Part shown: positions 1 through 8,931 of the stretch, piece by piece
Layout: each line of letters starts with the position of its first letter
How positions within the stretch are numbered: position 1 is the stretch's first letter
Assembly (NCBI GenBank): GCA_049999725.1
Contig: JBNGIS010017799.1
Coordinates: 72,439 to 101,622, forward strand
DNA length: 29,184 nt
Reading direction: 5' to 3'
DNA from: Haplomitrium mnioides
Lineage: Eukaryota > Marchantiophyta > Haplomitriopsida > Calobryales
The notes under the pieces: generated by a model
Seen by the model: only the letters and a program-made list of their open reading frames with translations
The model's database searches: none
Told to the model about the DNA's origin: nothing
Made by a program: the position numbers and the translations under genes

Positions 1-1624
1 GCGTCCAAACGGCGAGGCGATCCTGATCGCAACCCTGCAAAAGAGAGCACTACGAATCAAAGGTAGGGTTCAGCCAAGGGTTCTCCGAAAATCTTCTTTA
101 ATCTTGAATGCTTCAACTGATACCCGTGAAACGCGGGCTGACCGACATGTGGCAGCTTCTCAAGAAACGGTTACTAACGAGAAAACTTGCCAAAGTCCAG
201 CGAAGAGGAGCGGGTCTATCTTGATCAAGAATCGATTGCAGGGGCACGCGCGCTTCAGGGAGAGTATAGTAGGGGTCAATACGCAGAGTGAGGGGTTGAT
301 GCACGAGCGATTGGAGGTTGCAACATCGACCTCGAAGCAGGGAATCACACATGGTAAGGCTGGGGCGAGAGTTCAGTGAGGAGCTATCGTGAAGCGGGCG
401 AACTAGTTCCAGAGGGCCAAGGGGATTCGGAGGTGGACTAGAGGGGCGTCGAGAATCGCCGAGTGAGGAGCTCTGAGTGCTCGGGCGATCCAGGTGAACT
501 CGTCCTTACCGGTGGACCAGAGCGGAGGTGGACCGATACATTAGCTCGAAGGGATTCTGACAAGACCAAGAACTAAGGAGGGGCTACCAAGTGAGGAGCT
601 TGGAGTCATCTCGGTGATTCTTTGTGCGAGTGCATTAGCCTAGGGTGTTCAGAGTACACCCTAGTGTGATTCTTCAAGTGGAGCTGCGAGGGAGGGGGGC
701 TGCGTTAGTGCCCGCGCACTGCGTGGTAAGACTCTTCAAGGCTCGGAGTGGAGTGGGCTACCTGCAGTCGGGAAGGCTGCCTCCCAGAGGTGGGGGTTAA
801 AGAAACTCTCTTCCTAGCTTGAGGAAGTAAATTCAGGGCTTCTCGCGAGGGAAGCTAAAATGACTATCTGGAGAAGGGTGCGTGGGTGGGAGTTGGGCTG
901 CAGTCTATAAGGCAACGAAGGATTCAGAAGGGAGGCATCAGTTGGCGAGGATCTGTCCAGAGGGCCTTCAAGGACTTTGTTTCTTCTTGCAGTACATAGT
1001 ATATATGTCTTTGTGTATTTGTATGTAGTTAGATTTGCATTCAGCATTTGTATTCAAGAGACAATTGGATTAGGTCACAACAGGACAGTTGAGAAGACCC
1101 TGGGAACAGCCTGAAGGGGGAGTCCAATCCCTTAATACAGATCTGAAATCTCGGGGGCAAATGCTCTCTGTTTCTGAGCTGGTGGTATAGCTTAGGAATT
1201 AGTCCATCCTAGAATAGTTAGGAGCAGTTGTACTAGTTCTGCGACAACCCTGAGAGGGGAAGTCCAGACCTTTTGTATTGTTCTTTGGTGTTGCAGGCCA
1301 CAAGCACACTTCTATCCCAAGCACAGTTTCAGGGGGTAGGGTCTGAGTCCTCGAGCTCTTGAAATAAAGTGAAGGAATTACACGAAGATAAGCTGGGGGT
1401 TATGAATGTGGACCTGGATGTATGATTGATTGATTGACTTGAGTATCAAGCGAAGAGAGTGAGTGGTGCGTTAAAGGTTGGAAAGGAAAGAAAGAACCCT
1501 TAGAGCCTCAAAGTGGTAACTGGCAAGGGGCCATCTCAGAAAAGAACCTGAAAGCCCTGAATCTGTCCTCCTCTGCAACCAAGTGGCACCCGGAAAGGTT
1601 AAGGCCTGAAGCTGGGGAGTGACA
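1..1624 (+). repeat. 5' LTR of element B (3' half; cut by window edge)
   Basis: Bases 1-896 align with 7340-8232. Bases about 880-1624 also align with the solo LTR at about 17400-18124. The right end is placed at 1624 because the sequence ends in TGACA, mirroring the TGTCA start of the 3' LTR, and a PBS-like TGGCG site follows 8 bases later. An AATAAA at 1363-1368 could act as a polyadenylation signal, but it is not conserved in the solo copy. A hand comparison of about 420 bases with the 3' LTR gives nearly 30 mismatches, mostly transitions, so the insertion is not recent. Confidence 0.88.
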
Positions 1625-1632
1625 TGAATTTT

Positions 1633-1651
1633 TGGCGCTAGAAAGAGGGCC
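1633..1651 (+). other. Candidate primer binding site of element B
   Basis: TGGCGCTAGAAAGAGGGCC begins 8 bases after the 5' LTR end. A TGG start just inside the 5' LTR is typical of plant gypsy PBSs that pair with the CCA end of a tRNA. I could not assign the primer tRNA by inspection. Confidence 0.6.
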
Positions 1652-1817
1652 AAAGGTTTGGAGAAATCTGAGACCAACCCGAACTAGGGCCATCACTTTG
1701 TGCACCAGGGATTCAAGTCAGTTTGCAAGAACGCCACTCCTGAGAAACAGAGCAACCGGGGGTTGAGCCTGTTAAGGAAGAGTGGCGGAAAGGAGGGACT
1801 TCTGGGTGGAAGTGGCT

Positions 1818-2632
1818 ATGGCCAGTGAGGGAATGGCCAATCCAGTACCACCTGCGGGGCTTCGGGGCAGATTCAAATACAAGTCCTTCAAGGGACGGCC
1901 GAGGGATGACCCAGATGCATGGCTGGACGACTTGGAGAATACTGCAGCGGCAAATGGGGAAGCCCATGTGAAGATTGGGATCTTGCCAGCAGTCTTGAAG
2001 GGAGAAGCGCAACCATGGTACAAGGACTTGCCAGATAATGTCAAGAGGGACTGGTAGGCATTCAAAGCGGCCTTCATAGCAGAATTCCGAGGGATCGGGG
2101 AGGAGACGGAAGTGTTGATCAAGATGGGTCAGCTCCGAATGAAGAAGAAGGAATCCGTGAGGAAGTTCCTCCAACGCTTCAAGAAGGTGGCGCGGAAGTT
2201 GAGCCCGCCAGCCACTGACGGGATGCTTACGGCCAAGTTCCTGGCAGCTTTACCCAGAGGAATTGGGACTTGGGTACGCCAGACAGATCCACAGACTCTA
2301 GAAGAAGCCGTCAATGTTGCGTGAGCCCACGTAAAGGCTGCCATCACCAGTTCCAGAAGGAAGGCACGGGCCATGTACGACTTTGATGATTCTTCGGACA
2401 ACTCAGATAGTGACGATGAGACCGATTAGAGTTCCGAGTCTTCCTCGGAAGGTGAGAATGAGTCGAGCAGTAGCAGCTCAGAGGAGGACTGGTCGGCCAG
2501 GAAGAAGAAGAAAAAGAAGGACCTCAAGAAGAAGAAGCAGACCAAGGAGGTGAGTCATCGGAAAGGCGCCAGCAAAGGGAGACACCAGAAAGCTGAACCC
2601 AAGCCTGAGGCGAGCCGGAAGCCAGGGGGAGA
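1818..2632 (+). pseudogene. gag: gag capsid region, element B (broken)
   Basis: This frame resembles the plant retrotransposon Gag capsid domain: an A-x-x-W motif (EAQPWYKDLP), a W-x-x-F block after it and a conserved FLQRF segment. The ATG at 1818 is the first Met in frame; an upstream GTG at 1782 is also open, so the true start is uncertain. In-frame stops lie at 2055-2057 (TAG), 2322-2324 (TGA) and 2427-2429 (TAG). The tail (about 2385-2570) is a Ser/Asp/Glu-rich tract followed by a Lys-rich tract, a likely flexible linker before the nucleocapsid. The frame is lost near a G-rich run at about 2625-2640 and continues in another frame. Gag would form the virus-like particle that packages element RNA. 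Confidence 0.8.
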
Positions 2633-3316
2633 GACCGAATAGAGGAGCTGAGTGCCAAGATGGAGGCGATGAATATCCTCTTGACTGGAATCAAACCAGA
2701 GGGTCGGCCCCTGCCCACCCGAAGAGTGGGAGTCTGGTTTGTCAGATGCAAGCAGCACGGACACTCCCCACAAGAATGTCCAAACGACAATAATGTTGTG
2801 CATTACGTAAGAGACGAAGCGCCAGAGTACGTGAGAGAAGAGGTCGAATATGTCATGGAGGAGGCCCCAGAAATAGTGTATCAAATCAGCGAGGCACCTC
2901 AGACAATTTTGAGCAGGCTTGCAGGAGGGAACGCAGGGCCTATGAATCAATGGGCTGCCAATCGGCCCCCCATGACAACGATCATGGTCTGTTGGAATTG
3001 TGGCCAACTCGGCCACATCTCCACCAGCTGTCCGGAGTCGAGGAAGAGTGGTTATGGGCAACCACCTCCATTGTGCTTCCAATGCAAGAAGGAGGGGCAT
3101 GTGGCGGTGAATTGTCCAACTCGAAGGCCTGATGTTCCTCCTGGACCCAGCACGAATCCTCCTCCCCCCTCAACTGTCAATCTGATCTCATTAGAGATGG
3201 AGGAGGAAGCCGAATTGCCAGGCTGGGAGACTCCCACCCTTGAGGATTGTTTCCGAGTGGTCATTAGGGCCAGGGCAAAGACAAAGAAGAGGAGCCAAAA
3301 GAAGTCTGAGCAATGA
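2633..3316 (+). pseudogene. gag: gag nucleocapsid with CCHC zinc knuckles, element B
   Basis: Two good C-x2-C-x4-H-x4-C knuckles are visible: CWNCGQLGHISTSC (about 2989-3030) and CFQCKKEGHVAVNC (about 3074-3115). A third upstream (RCKQHGHSPQEC, about 2744-2780) has lost its first Cys, where Phe stands. Between the first and second knuckles lies an acidic stretch of about 60 residues with repeated E-E-V/A motifs. A Pro-rich and then a Lys/Arg-rich segment follow the last knuckle. The knuckles would bind element RNA. The frame ends at a TGA (3314-3316) but continues open beyond it in the same frame toward the protease. Confidence 0.8.
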
Positions 3317-3577
3317 GCCACAAAGGGAGCGGCTCAGGCAACCTCACCATGCAAGGATTCAGATTATGAGAGAGATAATCCGAAATGGTTCTACCCAAAG
3401 CAGTAGGACCACGTGAGGAGGCAATTGGAGGCACTAGAAGCTCTGGAGGAGGAACATGCAGCAGAAGAGACCCTCAAAGAGGTCCGTAAGCAGTAGGGAA
3501 GGACCCCGGAGACACAGGCAAAGGTTGCAGCTGCGGAAGAGGGGACAAAGTCCAGCCCCTACAACATTCAAACGGAT
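3317..3577 (+). pseudogene. gag-protease connector, element B
   Basis: This is the same frame as the knuckles and the protease, interrupted by TAG at 3404-3406 and 3494-3496, both directly after a CAG codon. The translation is charged and Glu-rich, with no recognised domain. Because the frame is preserved on both sides, it is probably linker coding sequence rather than spacer, and gag and pol were probably one long frame. Confidence 0.6.
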
Positions 3578-4460
3578 GTGCGGGACTGCCCAGTTACGGC
3601 CACAGTGGGACAACTAATCAAGGATAACCCGCTGTATCGAAGGCAACTCCGAGAATTGCTGATGGGAGCCAAGAGGAGAAGGAGGCTACCCAAGGTGGGA
3701 GCTCCAGCGGACCTGCAACTAGTCTGTGAGGACAAGGGGGCCCCAGAGATCGACATACAGATCACAGGGTGTACGTTGTCCTTAGTGCCCGTAGATAGAG
3801 AGGCAGGAGTCAACATTATGGTGGAAGAGACGGCTCACAAACTGGGATTCACGGAATTCCAGCATACAACCCGAATCATGAGGCTAACGGATGGGTCAAG
3901 AGTAAAGCCATTGGGCTCCCTCCTCCAAATTCCAACATTTATCGGAGGAAAAGAATTCAAGTTCAACTATCTGGTAATGCGACTTGCAAGACCGTCTCCA
4001 TACCCGGTGTTGATTGGAAGGCCGTGGCTGTATGGAGCCAGAGTGACGCACAATTGGGGGAACTCCACATTGGTGTTCGGCTCTGAAAAAACAACAGTGC
4101 ACTATGGTCCTATCCCTCACTTGGGGGAAACACATTCTGAGGCCAAATATGACAGTGAGTGGTCTGAGGAAGAAGAAGACTCAAATTACCACTTCTGGGT
4201 GCGAATGGTGAGTGAGGCGACAGAGGAGGACCTGTCGGAGGAGGGTGTGGTGTCTGTCAACCAGATCGAATTATCCACTTATGACGGAACAGAGCACCAA
4301 GGGAGGAAAGCGAACGCGGGGACGTCCGAAGAAGCTCATCGAGAGGAGGGCGGAGTGCGGTTAGCGAATCTGATATCAACAGGGGACAACAGGAGACGAA
4401 ATGAGATGGGAGTGGTGTGGGAGACCCAGCACAAACAGTTGGTGGTCCGAGAGGGACACA
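3578..4460 (+). pseudogene. pol: Aspartic protease region, element B
   Basis: This is the N-terminal part of an open frame running to 4885. The segment GCTLSLVPVD at about 3768-3797 leads into GVNIM, where retropepsins carry the catalytic Asp. The usual D-x-G is not intact: Asp is followed by Arg-Glu-Ala. A later LIGRPWLYGA block matches the conserved I/L-G-R/D segment near the end of retroviral-type proteases. The same region, with VDGG, is seen in element A at 25032-25257. An acidic linker with runs of Glu/Ser follows (about 4120-4330) and leads into the reverse transcriptase. The enzyme would cut the Gag-Pol polyprotein. Confidence 0.7.
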
Positions 4461-5395
4461 CTTTCCATATAGGCTCTCAATTGCCCAGAGAAGTGGAGCG
4501 GACCCTCGCTGACCTCCTGCACAATTTCAGTGACGCCTTCGCTTGGAGTCATATAGATTTGAAGGGAGTCCCGAGAGAATTGGGGGAGTATAGGATCGAT
4601 CTGGAACCCACAGCGATCCCGGTGCGCCAGCGACAATATCGGATGAATCCTCGATTCTCCCTGCTGGTGAAGGAGGAGATAGACAAACTCTTGGAAGCTG
4701 ATTTTATTTACTCTGTCCTCAACAGCGAGTGGGTGTCTCCCTTGGTAGTGGTGCCCAAGAAGGTGGGGCAGGATGGAGAGAAGAAAATCCGAGTATGCCA
4801 GGATTTCATGAAGCTGAACGAAGCCACGAAGAGGGACCACTATCCGTTGCCTTTCACGGATGGGGTGCTGGACTTGGTGGCATGACAAGAGGTGTACAGT
4901 TTTCTTGATGGGTACTCAGGGTACAATCAGATCTGGATCAGGGAAGAAGATCAGCTCAAAACAACACTGACCACAAAATGGGGGGTGTTTGCTTTCAGGA
5001 GAATGCCATTTGGTTTGTGCAATGCGCCAGGTACCTTCCAACAGATGATGATGAACATCTTCCACGGCTAACTCAGGAAATTCTTGGAGGTGTTCATCGA
5101 CGACTCCGTGGTGTATGGCAAGCTGAGAGACCACGGGCGGGATGTGAGGCTCACCCTTCAAAGGTGCAGAGAGACGGGGCTGAGGTTGCACCCAGGCAAA
5201 TGCTTCTTCGGGGTAAAGGAGGGGATACTCCTTGGACACCGAATCTCAAACAGAGGAATTGAGGTGGATTAGGAGAAAATCACCAACTGGTTAAACGTGG
5301 CATTTCCTACCAATCTGAAGGAGGTGCAAGGCTTCCTGGGGTGCGTTGGATATTACAGAAGATTCATCGACCAATTCGCCCCAGCCTTACCTCTC
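4461..5395 (+). pseudogene. pol: Reverse transcriptase, element B (stops)
   Basis: The palm and fingers are clear: WVSPLVVVPKK, then VCQDFMKLN, YPLPF, FLDGYSGYNQI, a MPFGLCNAPGTFQQ block and the active-site FIDD at 5093-5104 (the Y-x-D-D variant of many plant gypsy elements). LGHRIS and EVQGFLGCVGYYRRFI mark the end of the domain. Stops lie at 4883-4885 (TGA), 5069-5071 (TAA) and 5270-5272 (TAG), all in the same frame. Element A has sense codons at all three sites (Gly, Tyr and His). Coding homology to A breaks just after ALPL, at about 5390, where RNase H should begin. Confidence 0.9.
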
Positions 5396-5611
5396 GCAAG
5401 GTTTGTGTATTTTCTTGGAATATTGCACACAAGATGGATGGGGCCGTTCGTTCTGAGGAAGCTTCACAAGAATGGGTCATCAGAGCTGGAGACACTGGAG
5501 GGTCACAAGTTCGCCAACAAGGTGCACTTCGATAGACTGAAAAAATATGAGAATCAGGAGGAGAAGGAAGAGGGACCAATTGTGACCCTATCCAAGACGG
5601 CCAGCCAGTAG
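5396..5611 (+). pseudogene. pol: Integrase C-terminal remnant fused in frame to RT, element B
   Basis: Directly after the truncated RT end, the frame continues with TRWMGPFVLRKLHKNGSSEL and later FDRLKKY. This is the C-terminal chromodomain-like/SH3-like region of gypsy integrases. Element A has the matching WMGPFVLRRLHQNGS segment at about 21770-21830, separated from its RT by about 1.65 kb of RNase H and integrase. B has therefore lost that segment by an internal deletion with its junction near 5388-5402, and the reading frame is kept across the junction. The frame ends at TAG 5609-5611. Confidence 0.85.
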
Positions 5612-5746
5612 CGGTAAGACTGTGTGGGTGTGTGTGTGTTTTGTGGGGTTGTTTTGCAGGGGCTACAGAGTCAGGCCAACGACGAGCAGCAGAGGCACCA
5701 AAAGATTGAGGGAGAAGAAGTGTGTTCGCGGGGACGCTTCACACTC
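5612..5746 (+). other. 3' untranslated spacer of element B
   Basis: This lies between the integrase stop and the polypurine tract. It contains a short GT-rich run (about 5620-5645) and no gene. Element A has a CA/GT-rich run in the equivalent place (about 21590-21650). Confidence 0.6.
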
Positions 5747-5756
5747 GAAGGGGGAG
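5747..5756 (+). other. Polypurine tract of element B
   Basis: GAAGGGGGAG lies 4 bases before the 3' LTR start at 5760 and is the expected plus-strand primer site. The upstream GGGGACGCTTCACA is also found, on the minus strand, beside the polypurine tract of element A, which confirms that the two are related. Confidence 0.8.
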
Positions 5757-6280
5757 TTATGTCAGACAGCGATTTGGGGCACTAAGATGGAATTCAGGAA
5801 ATCGGGAGTGGCATTGGCACAATAGCCCTTTGCAAGTGTAAAGGTACCTTGGACGCAGCGGAATGACCTCAATCAACAATTAAGAGCAGAACGTCTGATA
5901 CGAGGAAGGGGATGCAATGATAGTGGAGAAGGAAGGGAGGGCGCCACTCAAATTCTACGAAGGCAGAGGGGAACCTGTAAGTATAATTGGAGCGCAAGAG
6001 ACGATGCCCGCGAGGAGAAAGGAACGACCACCTAATGCAGAGCGATCGGAGGAGGAAGAGCTGGTCTACAACGAAGAACTCTAAAGGCACTCGAGGGAGA
6101 GACAGACCGCGGACATTGCCTGCAGCGGCCACACATCAGGTGCAAGGATCGAGGGAGGAACGAGGAGTCGGGGTCGTCGCAAGAGCGAGCTAGGCCGGGG
6201 AGAGGGGGACGCCTCAATCCCGCAGGTGTGAGCGCACTCTACGAGGGTCTGACCCTTCTTGTGGAATACACAGGTCTTAA

Positions 6281-6410
6281 TAGAAACGTGGAGCTCTCTA
6301 GGGGCTCTGAAAGATTCCACGGAAACGTGGCGTCTCTAGAGCGCTTCATGGGATTCCGCGGATGAGGTGGCGGCTCCAGGAGGCCTGAAGGTTGTCACGG
6401 AAAGGTGGCG
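6281..6410 (+). repeat. Degenerate ~39-bp tandem array with ACGTGG/GGTGG, B LTR
   Basis: CGTGG or GGTGG cores recur at about 6287, 6326, 6366 and 6404, spacings of 39, 40 and 38 bases, each preceded by a GGAAA-like or GGAT-like stretch. The same 39/40-base phasing recurs in the LTRs at 15436-15519 and 28082-28165. ACGTGGC is the core of plant ABRE/G-box-like bZIP sites. A role in transcription is inferred. Confidence 0.65.
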
Positions 6411-6828
6411 GAGCTCACAGGGTTAACGGGAGTGCGCCTCCCTAACTGGGGAACCCGGTTAAGTGGGTTACGAGTTGTCTTCCGACATGGGGAGCCAGCT
6501 TAACAGGGACCCGTGGAGGAGCCCAACCAAGGGGCAAAGAGGGAATTACCGAAGGGGCGATCTATCACCGATCCGGCGAGGCCAAGTGGGAGAGTTCAAC
6601 GGGGCACGCTGAAAGTTCGAAGGGGATCAACGGGGAATCTGCCATGGTTCCTATATCAAGCGGAGCAAGGAGTTAGCGATTGGAAGCCTTAGTTCTTATT
6701 GCGAGCGGGATCCGAAGCGGCGACGACAGGTAATGTTCTTACTCAGCAAGAGATTTGTTTTGTGGATGACGTGGCAGCCGCGGAAGAGGGTCAGCGCAAG
6801 TCAACTGCGGAAGCTTGTCAAGGCGTCG

Positions 6829-6861
6829 GTCCACCTACTCCTTTCGGGGGCGGCGGCGGAC
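6829..6861 (+). repeat. 33-base GC-rich inverted repeat, B LTR copy
   Basis: The 5' arm begins GTCC and the 3' arm ends GGAC, with a C-rich stretch facing GGGGG. ACGTGG follows 15 bases later, at 6877. This is one of six copies of equal length in the window. Confidence 0.7.
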
Positions 6862-6889
6862 GGCGCTGTGCGGATGACGTGGAAGGCAG

Positions 6890-6995
6890 GAAACGTGGCG
6901 ACCTGTGGTGTTCCGAGGGCGATGGCGAGATTCCGAAGAGCAACGGCGTTGTTCCGAGGGAGTTCGCGGAAACGTGGCGACCTGTGGTGTCCCGA
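6890..6995 (+). repeat. ~79-bp direct repeat with ACGTGGCGACCTGTGGTG, B LTR
   Basis: AAACGTGGCGACCTGTGGTG occurs at 6891 and again at 6970, 79 bases apart and about twice the 39-base unit to the left. The second unit is followed by a diverged third. Confidence 0.7.
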
Positions 6996-8233
6996 GGGCA
7001 ATGGCAAAGTTCTGGTGATTAACGGCGCGGTTCCGGTGGAGTTGCAGGCACATGGCAGCTGGCGGGGGTCCATGAGCTCTTGCGGAAGCACGACCGCTTG
7101 CAAGGGTCTGCGAGTGATCGCGGGGGCATGGCAACGAGGAGAATCAAGGAAAAACTAAGAATCTGCCCGCGAGATGCGATGGTTGGCCAATCTACGGGGT
7201 CGACCTACGAATCCAATCCTATCCCAAGCAAATGTCTTCAGATTTCTCTGCGGGAAGACCTCCTCGACAACTACTTCGGGTCTGCGCTCAAACTAATGCT
7301 TCAAAGGAATCAAACCAAGATTGCGACGGGATTGCTGAGGCGTCCAAACGGCGAGGCGATCCTGATCGCAACCCTACAAAAGAGAGCACTACGAATCGAA
7401 GGCAAGGTTCAGCCAAGGGTTCTCCGAAAATCTTCTTTAATCCTGAATGCTTCAACTGATACCCGTGAAACGCGGGCTGACCGACAGGTGGCAGCTTCTC
7501 AAGAAACGGTTATTAATGAGAAAACCTGCCAAAATCCAACGAAGAGGAGCGGGTCTATCTTGATCAAGAATCGGTTGCAGGTGCACGCGCGCTCTATGGA
7601 GAGTATAGCAAGGGTCACTACGCAGAGTGAGGGGTTGATGCACGAGCGATTGGAGGCTGCAATAGCGACCTCGAAGCAGGGAATCACGCATGGTAAGGCT
7701 AGGGCGAGAGTTCAGTGAGGAGCTATCGTGAAGCAGGTGAACTAGTTCCAGGGGGCCAAGGGGATTCGGAGGTGGACTGGAGGGGCGTCGAGAATCGCAG
7801 AGTGAGGAGCTCTGGGTGCTTGGGCGATCCAGGTGAACTCGTCCTTACCGGTGGACCAGAGCGGAGGTGGACCGATACATTAGCTCGAAGGGATTCTGAC
7901 CAGACCGAGAACTAAGGAGGGGCTGCCAAGTGAGGAGCTTGGAGTCATCTCGGTGATTCTTTGTGCGAGTGCATCAGCCTAGGGTGTTCGGAGTACACCT
8001 TGGTGTGATTCTTCAAGTGGAGCTGCGAGGGGGGGCTGCGTTAGTGCCCACGCACTGCGTGGTAAGACTCTTCAAGGCTCGGAGTGGAGTAGGCTACCTG
8101 CAGTCAAGAAGGCTGGCTCCCAGAGGTGGGGGTGAAAGAAACTCTCTTCCTAGCCTGAGGAAGTAAATTCAGGGATTCTCACGAGGGAAGCTAAAAAGAC
8201 TATTTGGAGAAGGGTGCGTGGGTGGGAGTTGGT

Positions 8234-8915
8234 TGAATATGAATCAATTTGTTAAGTTTTTGACAGAAACAACAATAGTATCATAACCCTAGAAGAACGT
8301 GGCACCTTACATATAATATCTATGCAAACATGTTCCTATCATTGATTCAGGATAGGTAAGAGTTGTGATAAGCCTCCACATTAAAGATTGGTAGCTTTGT
8401 TTTGTTGACAAGTCAAAAAACTCCGAACATATACCTCCTTATCATGATATATCTCAGGCTAATAAGAAAATCATTTAAGATTATCCAAAGTCTTCTCAAT
8501 TCTAACATATCCACAAGTTGTTGTTGTGGAATAATTTGCTTCATACAAAACCTCACAGTAAAGCTAGACATAATTACATACCTCTACCTTGTCTTGGAAG
8601 AAAATCAATTCTTTCATCTCTTGCACCAAATTATTATAATACATTTAGTAAGATGATTAGGCTAATACAACATTAGTTCTTAACCTATGATTAGACTCTA
8701 TGATTAGGATTAGTGTTAGTGCTAATCCTATATGATTAGCATATTATCTTACATTCCTACGACCTTTGTACATTATGAGATATATGAGATTGAGACATTG
8801 AGGAGAGAGAAGAGAAGGAGAAGAAGAGTTGATGATTGATTGCACATGCTTGTACTTCATATGTTTCCACATTCTTCATTTGTATTGCATGAGCTAATGG
8901 GCCTAACACTCAACA
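8234..8915 (+). repeat. Probable copia 5' LTR (left boundary unproven)
   Basis: The right end is inferred from CTAACA/CTCAACA at 8903-8915 just ahead of a PBS-like site. TG at 8234 directly follows the break in B's LTR, which makes a 0.68-kb LTR the simplest reading. A start near 8653 (TGATTAGG), leaving about 420 bases of unassigned AT-rich sequence, is also possible. TAGGATTAG at 8705-8713 and CTAATCCTA at 8722-8730 form a 9-bp perfect inverted repeat. No gene is seen; the 84-codon frame at 8402-8656 resembles nothing I recognise. Confidence 0.45.
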
Positions 8916-8931
8916 CGTTATCAACATGAGA
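8912..8931 (+). other. Candidate copia primer binding site
   Basis: ACACGTTATCAACATGAGAG follows the putative LTR end. Its TTATCA-x-CA-x-GAG form resembles the site after the LTR in some plant copia elements. The tRNA pairing was not established. Confidence 0.4.

Larger units (their letters stand above)
1..8232 (+). mobile_element. Ty3/gypsy element B, degenerate and non-autonomous
   Basis: Two direct repeats (1-1624 and 5760-8232) flank a 4.1-kb internal region holding, in order, gag, zinc knuckles, protease, reverse transcriptase and an integrase C-terminal remnant. Base 1 aligns with base 7340, so the window opens at about LTR position 1581 and the full LTR is near 3.2 kb. The LTRs begin TGTCA and end TGACA, a 5-bp terminal inverted repeat. 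The coding region has at least eight in-frame stops and one frameshift. RNase H and the integrase core are missing, so the copy could move only with enzymes from another element. The 3' LTR breaks off at 8232. The lineage within Ty3/gypsy is not assigned. Confidence 0.9.
5760..8232 (+). repeat. 3' LTR of element B, cut off at its right end
   Basis: It starts TGTCAGACAG right after the polypurine tract. It matches the 5' LTR until 8232 and then changes abruptly to AT-rich sequence, so about 730 bases of the expected 3.2-kb LTR are missing here. Several open frames inside it, the longest at 7080-7718, are not credible genes. The left half (about 6280-7000) carries the ACGTGG repeats and a 33-base inverted repeat shared with the other LTRs. 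The middle (about 7080-7700) is not obviously shared with the solo LTR, so the LTR subfamilies differ there. Confidence 0.88.

Noticed and set aside
1713-2174. 153-codon minus-strand open frame
   Set aside because: It is antisense to B's gag capsid region, which is the recognisable frame, and its translation has no motif.
4376-4888. 170-codon minus-strand open frame
   Set aside because: It is the antisense shadow of B's reverse transcriptase.
7080-7718. 212-codon open frame in B's 3' LTR
   Set aside because: It lies wholly in LTR sequence, the collinear part of the 5' LTR gives only diverged fragments, and no domain is seen. T-poor sequence explains the lack of stops.
8700-8735. Repeated GATTAG as possible telomere-like repeats
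   Set aside because: There are only a few irregular units, arranged as an inverted repeat instead of a tandem run.
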